Below are positions 30,780 to 40,230 of a DNA stretch of 64,000 bases, in pieces. Under the pieces are notes generated by a model, which was not told where the DNA came from, did no database searches, and worked only from the letters and a program-made list of their open reading frames with translations. Position 1 is the first letter of the stretch. The number at the start of each line of letters is the position of its first letter. Origin of the DNA: Epiperipatus broadwayi (lineage: Eukaryota; Onychophora; Udeonychophora; Euonychophora; Peripatidae); the NCBI GenBank assembly GCA_028023455.1, contig JAQFVV010012509.1:3036590-3100589 (forward strand). Direction: 5' to 3'. A program made the position numbers and the translations under genes.

Positions 30780-31722
30780 TCGTTTGTTTTTAGTTATCTA
30801 TTTTATATTAACACTTTATAGCTTTTGAGAACAGTTGTGCCACACACGCTACACATGCTAGAATATATATATTTCCCAAAAGTAAAAAATTATTTGACTT
30901 AACCATATATCAATATAGAAAAAGAGAAAGGCCTTGCAAAATATTGCATTTGCTTGCCATGTTTATGATTGGAATTCCAATCTAAATAGAAATCGAATGT
31001 TTTTCCAAGTATCTCAATATTTCTAATCAAATTTGGAAATTTTTTTTTGAATAGTTGGTTAAGTAAATGGTTATCTAGTTGTTTACAATAAGCTAGAGGA
31101 TAAAGTAAGAATGGCAAAGCTATAAAAAGCTCAACAACTAGCCATTGATTAATCTGGTGAATATTGTCTTTTTTTTATCATTTTAGTATAAGGATTAACT
31201 GTTTAATAACACACATTAAATATCGTGGACAGTTTATTAACTGTAGTTTCCAACTGAAACATTATTTTAGGATCTTGAGAGCAAAATACAGTGTATTAGT
31301 TGTTTAAATAACACATTATTTAGAAATAAAAATAAATCCTAGTTTTCATATCTCAGGCTAAAAAGGAATGCTGAGTTTCAGTTTAAGGCAGCTATTTGAT
31401 GTTCTTTTATTTGCTTACTGATAATTGTAAATAACTTTTAAATGAAGCATTTCATTGACAAATTAAATCTATGAAGAAAGAAAAAGCTAAAAGAAATGAT
31501 GGGATCATTTTAAATATTTTAAAAGAAATTAGGAGTTACAAACATATCTTTTATTATTTCTATATAAATATTAATTAAACACATTACAAATCTTTTATAG
31601 AAAACGATTTAAACTAACCAAACAACAAGGTGGATTTAAAATGTATTGCAACACATATCATGTTTAAAAAAAGTATTTAATAATATGATAAATTCTTTAA
31701 AATTAAAGGAATTGTATATTAT

Positions 31723-31735
31723 GGGGGGGGGGGGG
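31723..31735. repeat. run of 13 G
   Basis: Homopolymer G tract in AT-rich DNA. A shorter run of about 10 G is at 38254-38263. Length may be a sequencing uncertainty. Confidence 0.8.
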
Positions 31736-31884
31736 TGTAGAAGTTTTATTCATTTAGTTACCTCAATGTAAGATATTAATCCTGATAAAAAAAATATTTT
31801 ATGAAAGTTAAACTTCAATAACATATATATTTTTATAACTTTTTTTTTTTTTATGTTTTTGACAATCTTTTTGTCATCTTAGAT

Positions 31885-32065
31885 CAGTGGTTCCCAACCT
31901 GTGAGACGCAACCTCTTTGAGGTCGAACAACCCTTTCACAGGGATCACCTAACCATTGGAAAACATTTTTGATTCATAACAGTAGCAAAGTTACAGGTTG
32001 GGGTTCACCACAACATAAGGAACTGTATTAAAGGGTTGCGGCATTAGGATGGTTGAGAGCCACTG
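31885..32065. mobile_element. SPIN-type non-autonomous hAT element (181 bp)
   Basis: Terminal inverted repeats are CAGTGGTTCCCAACCTGTGA at the left and GGTTGAGAGCCACTG at the right. The interior contains AACCCTTTCACAGGGATC and a right half with GTTGGGGTTCACCACAAC and AACTGTATTAAAGGGTTGCG. It is flanked by a perfect 8-bp duplication, TCTTAGAT (31877-31884 and 32066-32073), as hAT transposases leave. From memory of the family, ends and interior match the short non-autonomous SPIN elements known from several mammals, reptiles and amphibians, a triatomine bug and a pond snail. No transposase here. Confidence 0.9.
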
Positions 32066-32597
32066 TCTTAGATTCTATGTATTATATACTATTTCATATT
32101 GTCGCAAATTGTCAAATTATGGTATAGTTTTCAAACAACAAATTTTTAAAAAAAAACCATTATGTTGAGTTTACAATAAATATGTATAATTCATATTGAT
32201 AAATATTACAAAAAAATTTTAAAATATATTACATTAATGCTAACAGTAATATCATTTGACTCCATATGCATCTAAGAGCATTTTTTTTTTTCTATTCTAA
32301 AATTAAATATAAGCTTGAATAATAAGGAATGCTATAAAATCCTCCATTCCATTCTGATTCAGTGAAGACTAGATTTGAAGCAGTTTTGCATTTAGTAATC
32401 ACTTTTCAGTCCTAATTGTATTGTAATTTTTTTTTAATCCTGTTTTAATCCTGGGTAAATCATTTGCATTGTTATATAAATCTGACATCAGATTAGTTTC
32501 TGATCATTTTAGAGACATTAGTTTTCTGACACATGTAGGATTTTTCTACTCTTTGTTATTGACAACAATATAGCACGAGCTTTTCATACATTTACTA

Positions 32598-32832
32598 CTC
32601 ATATGCTTCCAAGACCTGTCATCTTCACCCTATTCTAGAATTATCTATTGTGGTCTTGAGTAATTAAATGTGTACAAGATAATATGTTACAAAATCTACA
32701 AATTTTTGACATCATCAAGAATTGTGTTGGGGATTTTATGGTACTATACCATCTGATATTCATAGATTACTCAAATTTATATTAAATATCTCTAGGGTAG
32801 AGTGAAGATAATTGATTATGGAAGCATATGAG
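32598..32832. repeat. foldback repeat
   Basis: CTCATATGCTTCCA at the left is the inverse complement of TGGAAGCATATGAG at the right, and CTTCACCCTA pairs with TAGGGTAGAGTGAAG. A related direct segment recurs at 33115-33200 (AGCACTGTACCATAGATTA, then CTCTAGGTAGGATGAAG). A decayed MITE family is likely. Confidence 0.6.
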
Positions 32833-33231
32833 AAAATCATATATCATTGTTAGTATTAAACTTTCTAGACAAAAGATATAAGAACTAAAATTTTCATAAA
32901 CCTTAAGGTTTCTAGAATAAATGAAAATATAATTATGCAAGTTAATTAATATGGATTTAAAACCTTAGGTTTTTTTTTTAATTTCATCATATTAGTTTGA
33001 ACATTATAAAAGATGAAATGGTGGTTGTTAAATGATTAAGTACATTAATTAGGTATAGCTTTGAATCCTAACCTTTATTGATGAAGGCTAAAACTAAAAA
33101 CTGATCTGGAAATGGGGATTTTTTAGCACTGTACCATAGATTATTCAAGCTTACCAGCAATTAGCTCTAGGTAGGATGAAGTTAACTGTTCTTAGAAAAA
33201 TATTAAGATTTCTTATTGCTTTTTATTTCAG

Positions 33232-33331
33232 GAAGGGTGTCCCTCACCAGAATAGTATTACAGACGTCATAGCAGCTTTTAAAAAGGCCCGTGAGAAGAT
33301 GATAGCAGTACGGGAAAATATTAACTTATGA
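33232..33331 (+). CDS. probable host terminal exon, unrecognised protein
   Basis: A 100-bp stretch begins after a textbook acceptor (polypyrimidine run TTGCTTTTTATTTCAG) and ends at a TGA stop (33329-33331). In the frame left open by a one-base split codon it encodes KGVPHQNSITDVI, AAFKKARE, KMIAVRENINL, then stop. The codon usage is balanced and the sequence is unique in the window, in sharp contrast to the flanks. AATAAA follows at 33359. The polypeptide is a charged amphipathic C-terminus. I do not recognise the family. The preceding exons must lie more than 2 kb upstream or left of the mobile DNA; no convincing one was seen between 29.9 and 33.2 kb. An isolated pseudogene exon is the alternative. 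Confidence 0.5.
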
Positions 33332-33358
33332 TTAATGGTTAAACTAATCTATCTCTAT

Positions 33359-33364
33359 AATAAA
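33359..33364 (+). terminator. candidate polyadenylation signal
   Basis: AATAAA 28 bases after the stop codon of the exon at 33232-33331. Such hexamers are common in AT-rich DNA, so this is supportive only. Confidence 0.35.
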
Positions 33365-34439
33365 TGATTTAACTTTTTTAAGACTATTTTTACTTAAGTA
33401 GACCACATGTTTAAAGATTCACAATATTAAAATGTCATGAAAATTGTTTTGCATCACTGAAAAGGTTTCTTGAAGAAATTATGTATAAAGATGCCATTTT
33501 TACTATAAACAATTATGTAATTAATATATTACAGAGCTATATTTTATATTATGAATGAATGCAATTAACTTACAAAGAACATGTAAATATACTCATTCAT
33601 AACATTTTTCACTAATTTTTTTTTTAAAATTTAATATCTTTATTATAAAGAAGTCATAAAATCTATTTAATTTTGAAATTTTAATGCATATTAATTAATT
33701 TATTTTTTTAATGATTTTTTTTGTAAATTATATGAATTAATTTCTGGAAATGTATATATTTTTTTAACATGCCATCTTATTTATTCTTAAAAAAAAAATC
33801 TAATGATGTCTATATCGTAAAAGTAAATATATTTTTTTCTAGATGTGTTAAAAATTTCAGAATGTGTAATGCATATGTATATTATTTAGTGAAATACAAA
33901 ATTGTTTTTTTTTTTATGTATAGAAAAAAGAAATGATTGAATTTAATATTAAAAGAATACAAAAGGAGCAGAAGTATAGAAATTTTGTTAAAATCAGTTT
34001 TATAAAAAGAAATTTGTGCTTATTGGTACTGAAGTTAATTGTTTCTGTATTAAATTTTATAACTATACTTCATTTTTAATTATGATTGGTTAAAAATTAA
34101 TTTGAAAAAATTGATTTTTTTTTGTTTGTTCGTTTTGGAAAAATTCATTATTTTAATTCTGTTATTATTATTTTTAAATTGAAATACTGTTATACATATT
34201 TATGAAAACAAAGTAATATGCAATTTTCTAATTATAATGCTGAAAATTTTCTTCCATTAATTACTATTCTGCATGTAAAAACTGACCAATGAGCTTGCAG
34301 AATACATGTATTTCGAATTAAACAATTCTTATCAGTACTAACTTTCCATACTTATATTAACATTTTAAACACGATCAACTTAATTTTAAATTATTAATAA
34401 TCAAAATGAGTTTGATATATTGATTACTGACGTTTTTAA
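33365..34439. other. no gene seen; very AT-rich
   Basis: Long T and A runs, no coding-like frame and no repeat shared with other parts of the window. Possible 3' UTR at its left edge. Confidence 0.45.
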
Positions 34440-34499
34440 ATGTAATCAGTCATGTTAAAGAAATTAATATAAGTATTACCAAAATCACACTTTTCTTTA

Positions 34500-34700
34500 A
34501 ATCACTTTGAACATTTTTTAGCAAAAAGCTTTATTTATACATATATACATACACCTATGTTTCAACTGTCCTGCAGTCTTCTTCAGAGCCAGTTCATTTA
34601 AAGAAGACTGTAGGACAGTTGAAACATAGGTGTATGTATATAAAAGCATTTTTCTAAAAAGTGTTTGAAGGGGTTTGGATAAATTGTATTTATATTAATA
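34500..34700. mobile_element. inverted pair of hammerhead-like terminal motifs
   Basis: A palindromic arrangement centred near 34595. Both arms carry GAAGACTGCAGGACAGTTGA or its near copy, followed by AACATAGGTGTATGTATA, reading outward. On the minus strand the motif is CTGAAGA, stem II ACTG/CAGT, GAA, stem III ACATA-GGTG-TATGT. Beyond these the arms share a segment with AAAGC and CTAAAAA. It resembles the 5'-truncated inverted ends of a PLE-like or retrozyme-like family not otherwise present here. Confidence 0.55.
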
Positions 34701-35452
34701 TAAGATGAAAGATTGTCACTACTCCGATGAAAATTGTTTGAATCAAAATAGATCTGTCTTGCAGAATAATTGATCTTTTTTTTCATGCAGTGTAGTAATC
34801 AAAGAAAGAATAATTCCAGATTTGTTTCTATATAATTAATTATATTTTGTATGAAATGTAAATTAAAATTGGAATTTGTAAATTATTTCCATTCATTTCT
34901 GGATTTATTCAGAATTAAATGCACTGAATGTGTATATTCAAATATATAAAGTTTAGATATAATTTTAAATTTTTGATTCTAAGAAAAATTGCCTTAAGAA
35001 ATTTAATTGGAAAGAAATCAAAGTTTGCATGTTATTAAATTTCTACCTTTTTTAAAAAAAAAAAGCCAAAAAGAGTAAAAATAGTATTGTTTAATTTCAT
35101 TAGCATGTAAATTTCTTAATTAATTTATATCCTTTTCTTTTTTTCTTATTATTTAGTTTATAATGACTGTGGCAAAATTTTGTAAAGGAATGTAATTATT
35201 TTGTATTTTTGTTACAGGAATAGTTAATAAATTAAGAATCTTTTATTGTTGCTTTTTTGTTTTCACTTATAAAATTGGTTGAAATAAAAATTTTGTAATA
35301 ATAGAATATCATCTTGACTTGGTTTGAATTCATTCAAGATAAATTTAAAAGTTTTTCGGTTTTTAAACAGGCAAAACTATCCATACAGTAGTGCTAACCA
35401 GAATAATCAATGGATGCCATAAAATCCTTATCTAGTGCCTACTCATCCAATA

Positions 35453-35494
35453 TCCCCAAACTAGTTTCTGGCTTGTGGCCTTCGTCAGTGAGGA
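35453..35494 (-). ncRNA. M-family hammerhead ribozyme (M-b, inverted arm)
   Basis: Minus strand: TCCTCA, core CTGACGA, stem II GGC/GCC, GAA, palindromic stem III ACTAGT, T at position 17, then TGGGGA, which pairs with TCCTCA over six positions. It differs from the plus copy only at position 17. Confidence 0.7.
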
Positions 35495-35820
35495 GCCTTG
35501 GATCTGGAGAGTTTTTCCTGTTTAATAAGTTATGTGCTACCATAAGAGATGGTGATCATGTGATATTTAGTGGTTTAGCACCAATCCTGTCTAATAGGAT
35601 AGTGATGGCTATGGTTGTTAAAGAGCCAAAGTCATCAAAATGTATAGGTGCTGAATTGAGTTCAGACCCATATGTCTATATAAGCTATTGAGCTTAGATT
35701 GGAAATATTGTGCTTTCAATTTCATTCTCATAGTTTTGTAGTTAAGTAGAGATAAAAGGTGGCTGCTGGAGGGTTGCATTAGATCCCGAGATCTAGGTGC
35801 AGTGCTCTCAGATCCAAGGC

Positions 35821-35862
35821 TCCTCACTGACGAAGGCCACAAGCCAGAAACTAGTCTGGGGA
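35821..35862 (+). ncRNA. M-family hammerhead ribozyme (M-b, direct arm)
   Basis: Stem I TCCTCA/TGGGGA forms six pairs including one G-T. The core is CTGACGA, matching CTGANGA. Stem II is GGC-CACAA-GCC, with an extra A on each side of it. GAA follows, then ACTAGT, which can pair with itself in a dimer, and C at the cleavage position (after 35856). This is the arrangement of dimeric type I hammerheads with short palindromic stem III. Confidence 0.75.
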
Positions 35863-36989
35863 TATTGGATGAGTAGGCACTAGATAAGGATTTTATGCTC
35901 AAGTCTTCTGGCATCCATTGATCACTCTGGTTAGCACAGAGTGACCCTACTATATGGAGAGTTTTGTCTGTTTAATAACTGTTATGTGCTAGTATAAGAG
36001 ATGGTGATCATGTGATTTTTAGGTTTTTATGAAGCTTTGGAATTTTATTTCAGATAGATGTACAACCAACTTAGCTAACTGTTCAATATTGATCCAGAAA
36101 TAGTAGATTTTAGCTAAAGAGTAAAATCTGGATCCAAAGTCATTTAAACCATAACTGTTCTAGGTAAGAATATTGGAGAGACTTTTGCTCTACAATGGAC
36201 TGTTGCGATGGTTGAAAATTTAATTACAACATCCACCAGATTGGCAAGGTTTACAAAAATAAATAAAACTAATGATATCATTATTTCTCTTCCTCTTTCC
36301 TTCTTTATTTTTGCTTTAAAAATATGTAACATATAATAACCACATTCCACTCTTTTTACACTTTGAAGCAAAATATATTTATTTATTAATATTACAGTTT
36401 CGACTGTTCCTAGCAGTCTTCACTACAAAAATTTAAACATTATATTAATACAACCATATTTCATATATATATCTATCAAATTTTTACAATTTTACCAACT
36501 TAATTATTACCATAAGTTTATTCATAAAACTTACTATTATATAACTTTAAAATCTACTTTACCCTTTATTTCTATTCTTAGTTATTATTATACTAATATT
36601 TATTCACCTTTTTTTTGCCATAATTTTATAATTTCAATGTAATATTATTATATTACTATATTCATAATTTAACCTTATTTTACATATTACTTTATTCACA
36701 AATTTAACTTTATTTTACATTTCACCTATTATCCTAATTTTTAATTATTTTAATTATTCCATTTTACCCATATTTTATTCCTGCCTCTTCCATTTACTTA
36801 TCCCTTATAAAATTATTTTAATTCTTATATGTATTTTTATTTTATATTTTACCTTAATATCTATCTACTAAACTCTCTCTACTCCACCATTTTCTATCCC
36901 ATAATATACTCTAATTTCTTTTAATCTATACACATCTCCCTCTATTATCTATTATACAAACTACTTATTTTAATTCTTATTAGTTTTCA

Positions 36990-37195
36990 CTGTTTATTTT
37001 ATTTATTTTTTATACTAAGATAGTTTTTAAACCACTTTCTCTATTAATATTTGGATTTATCTTCTTTATTAAAATTGCCTCCCTTATTTTTCTATCCCTC
37101 CTACTACTTGCATAACTTCATTCTAATATTCTCTTTTTCTAGTTTATGACCTGTCTCCATAAAATGCATATATACCGGTGATCCTCTATCATATT
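36990..37195 (-). pseudogene. PLE-2 endonuclease C-terminus, left arm
   Basis: Minus-strand sequence encodes DRGSPVYMHFMETGHKLEKE and, after a two-base deletion, RKIREAILIKKINPNINRES. This is the family-typical end of the GIY-YIG domain. The catalytic GIY and YIG motifs are lost by 5' truncation. Confidence 0.8.
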
Positions 37196-37410
37196 TAGGT
37201 TGCTATGATAGAGGATCACCAGTATATATGCATTTTTGGAGACAGGTTATAAACTAGAAAAAGAGAATATTAGAATGATAAGTTATGCAAGTAGTAGGAG
37301 GGATAGAAAAATAAGGGAGGCAATTTTAATAAAGAAGATAAATCCAAATATTAATAGAGAAAGTGGTTTAAAAACTATCTTAGTATAAAAAATAAATAAA
37401 ATAAACAGTG
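37196..37410 (+). pseudogene. PLE-2 endonuclease C-terminus, right arm
   Basis: Plus strand, same protein segment. The part with RKIREAILIKKINPNINRES is in frame to a stop, while a one-base deletion disturbs the earlier MHFMETGH codons. Because the two arms carry different lesions, they have been separate since insertion. Confidence 0.8.
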
Positions 37411-37988
37411 AAAACTAATAAGAATTAAAATAAGTAGTTTGTATAATAGATAATAGAGGGATCTGTGTATAGATTAAAAGAAATTAGAGTATATTATGGG
37501 ATAGAAAATGGTGGAGTAGAGAGAGTTTAGTAGATAGATATTAAGGTAAGATATAAAATAAAAATACATATAAGAATTAAAATAATTTTATAAGGGATAA
37601 GTAAATGGAAGAGGCAGGAATAAAATATGGGTAAAATGGAATTAAGGAATGGAATAAAATAATTAAAAATTAGGATAATAGGTGAAATGTAAAATAAAGT
37701 TAAATTTGTGAATAAAGTAATATGTAAAATAAGGTTAAATTATGAATATAGTAATATAATAATATTACATTGAAATTATAAAATTATGGCAAAAAAAAAA
37801 AAAAGGTGAATAAATATTAGTATAATAATAACTAAGAATAGAAATAAAGGGTAAAGTAGATTTTAAAGTTATATAATAGTAAGTTTTATGAATAAACTTA
37901 TGGTAATAATTAAGTTGGTAAAATTGTAAAAATTTGATAGATATATGTATGAAATATGGTTGTATTAATATAATGTTTAAATTTTTGT

Positions 37989-38022
37989 AGATCTGATGAA
38001 GACTGCTAGGAACAGTCGAAAC
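37989..38022 (+). ncRNA. PLE-2 hammerhead-like core
   Basis: CTGATGA, one A, stem II GACTG/CAGTC with loop CTAGGAA, then GAAAC. Neither a closed stem III nor a stem I could be drawn. The left arm copy (near 36400-36425, minus strand) has lost part of the CTGATGA. A remnant or a non-canonical motif. Confidence 0.4.
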
Positions 38023-38100
38023 TGTAATATTAATAAATAAATATATTTTGCTTCAAAGTGTAAAAAGAGTGGAATGTGGTTATTATTTGATATCATTATT

Positions 38101-38738
38101 ATAATATTACAGCTGAGTTAAACTATATAAAATTTATATTAATTTAAAATATGTGTTGAATGTGTTTTGTACAGGGTCAATTTATAGATATGATTTGTTT
38201 CAATAGCCTGCATGTACATTTAGTGTTTATTAAATTCTTAGTCAGAGTTAGGAGGGGGGGGGGTAATGGCTGTTGTTAAAACTGTTAATAGTTTAAAATT
38301 AAATTTGTTACTGTGACATGTATTGGACGATCACACCAATACAGAAAATGCAGTTAATCAGACAATGAACAGGCTACACATTGGGTAGTCATTATGTAGT
38401 GGCAATATCAAGAAATATACCAAATGATTAACTGCTAAATTAAAATATTAATACTAAAATGTTAACTTCAGAATTTTTATACATCCAGCACAAAATTGGT
38501 CAGTATCTCATTACCAGTTTGATCATTCTAAATATCTTCATGTAATATCAATGATTAACTGGTCATATTTCCTTAGCATTAATCACTCTAGCCCATTCAT
38601 CTGGATTCGAAGAATTGATTTGTCTTTCCTATTGTGTAGCATAACTTAGGAGCATACAATCATCGTAAATAAGTAAACCATAGGCTATGCAATTAGGTTA
38701 AGAATTGAATAAAAAACATTCAACTACTACTGCTTAAC
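38101..38738. other. no gene seen
   Basis: Between PLE-2 and M-a. A short G run at 38254 and otherwise ordinary AT-rich sequence. Confidence 0.4.
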
Positions 38739-38873
38739 AATTTAATGAATTAAACAATTCAAAACAAAACAACACTCTCCATATAGTAGTGCCATCTTGT
38801 GCTAACAAGAGCAATCAATGGATGCCAGAAGGCTTGTGCATAAAATCCCTATCTAGTGCCTACTCATCCAATA

Positions 38874-38915
38874 TCCCCAGACTAGTTTCTGGCTTGTGGC
38901 CTTCATCAGTGAGGA
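38874..38915 (-). ncRNA. M-family hammerhead ribozyme (M-a, minus arm)
   Basis: TCCTCA, canonical core CTGATGA, stem II GGC/GCC, GAA, ACTAGT, C17, TGGGGA. All elements agree with the M-b copies, so the fold is conserved while surrounding sequence drifts. Confidence 0.75.
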
Positions 38916-39280
38916 GCCTTGGATCTGAGAGCACTGCACCTAGATATTAGGATCTAATGCAACCCTCCAGCACCCACCTTTTAACTCTATTTAACTACAA
39001 AACTATGAGAATAAAATTGAAAACACTATTAATATTTTCAATCCAAGCTCAGTAGCTTATATAGTCATATGGGTCTGAACTCAATTCAGTACCCATACAT
39101 TTTGGTGTCTTTGGCTCTTTAACAACCATAGCCACCACTATCCTATTAGGCAGGATTGGTGTTAAACCACCAAACATCACATGATCACTATCTCATACTA
39201 GCACAATAATTGTTATTAAACAATTCAAAACAAAACAACACTCTCCATATATCTAGGTGCAGTGCTCTCAGATCCAAGGC

Positions 39281-39322
39281 TCCTCACTGATGAAGGCCAC
39301 AAGCCAGAAACTAGTCTGGGGA
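39281..39322 (+). ncRNA. M-family hammerhead ribozyme (M-a, plus arm)
   Basis: Identical in layout to the minus-arm copy: stem I TCCTCA/TGGGGA, core CTGATGA, GAA, palindromic ACTAGT, C17. Confidence 0.75.
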
Positions 39323-39926
39323 TATTGGATGAGTAGGCACTAGATAGGGATTTTATGCACAAGCCTTCTGGCATCCATTGATTGCTCTTATTAGCACAAG
39401 ATGGCACTACTATATGGAGAGTGTTGTTTTGTTTTGAATTGTTTAATAACAATTATTGTGCTAGTATGAGATAGTGATCATGTGATGTTTAGTAATTTAA
39501 TGAATTAAAAAATTATGAAAAAGTCAATGAAATTTAAACATATACAAAATCACATTTCAACTTGTTAATTATATTCACATTCTTTATTAGCTATTTACTT
39601 AAAATTTAAACTGTTTAGTATCTCGTAATATAAAAAAATATTGTTATATAAAATATATATTTTAATAATTATACATAAAAAGTCTTTTTTGGTGATGATA
39701 TTTGTATCCTTATCAAATCTAGAACATATCTCTACTTTAACGGTTACCCTATTATTGCACAGGTTTGTAATAGAAGGAAAATAATAATAAAATATGAATA
39801 AAATAAAATTATGATACAGCAATCCACAGTGTTAGAAATTCATTAATAATTTAAACAAATTAACTATATAACATAATATGCAAAATAAATAAAAACATGT
39901 TTTATACAACTTTATATAGACTATCT

Positions 39927-40230
39927 CAGCGGTTCCCAACCTTTTTGCACTTATGAGCACATTCTATAATATGGGCCAGGTGGCGGGCACCATTTATTTT
40001 TTCAATGTAAATTTATAGTTGGATATTGTTAATATTAGATTTCTTTACGCTGTAAAAGTATAGTATGCCCTACAATTTTATTGTAATATAATACAATAAT
40101 TTATAAGAAATCTTAAAAATTAAATTTATTTGTATCAAATAAATTTTTATTGTGTTCGGATAGCGGCGGGCACACGAAAAATGGTCTGCAGGCACCATGG
40201 TGCCCGCAGACATAGGTTTGGGGACCCCTG
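39927..40230. mobile_element. hAT-type MITE (304 bp)
   Basis: Inverted ends CAGCGGTTCCCAACCT and the complement of AGGTTTGGGGACCCCTG. The flanking 8-mers GACTATCT (39919-39926) and CACTATTT (40231-40238) agree at six positions, fitting an aged hAT duplication. The right half holds the palindrome GGTGCCCGCAGAC opposite GTCTGCAGGCACC. Different from the SPIN element. Confidence 0.8.

Larger units (their letters stand above)
35366..36021. mobile_element. repeat family M, copy M-b (656 bp), retrozyme-like
   Basis: Flanked by GGTTTTTA (35358-35365 and 36022-36029). The left 140 bp is a partial inverted copy. At about 35505 the strand switches to a direct copy of 1.15 units: GGAGAGTTTT recurs at 35506 and 35956, giving a 450-bp unit. 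Hammerhead folds are present on the minus strand (35453-35494) and plus strand (35821-35862). The two open frames across it are products of the palindrome and are not genes. A non-coding element moved in trans is the best reading. Confidence 0.85.
36286..38087. mobile_element. PLE family 2 inverted dimer (1802 bp)
   Basis: Flanked by a perfect 13-bp duplication, TGATATCATTATT (36273-36285 and 38088-38100). Two arms of about 860 bp are near-perfect inverse complements around 37195. Both encode, reading outward, the C-terminal part of a PLE GIY-YIG endonuclease (RGSPVYMHF, ETGHKLEKENI, RKIREAILIKKINPNINRES), then a non-coding 3' region and a hammerhead-like core near each end. The left end has about 47 bp more than the right, the one-sided tail also seen in PLE-1. 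Confidence 0.9.
38755..39493. mobile_element. repeat family M, copy M-a (739 bp), retrozyme-like
   Basis: Flanked by a perfect 16-bp duplication, AATTTAATGAATTAAA (38739-38754 and 39494-39509). The left part is a minus-strand copy slightly longer than one unit: AAAACAAAACAACACTCTCC recurs at 38761 and 39227, a 466-bp period. At about 39250 the strand switches to a partial plus-strand copy. Each arm has one hammerhead. No A or B boxes and no protein. Confidence 0.88.

Noticed and set aside
35410-35914. Two overlapping open frames of 93 and 98 codons on opposite strands
   Set aside because: They mirror each other (both contain AYSSNIP and LVSGLWPSSVRSLG) because they lie in the inverted arms of repeat M. 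A third such frame is at 39225-39452. They are palindrome artefacts.
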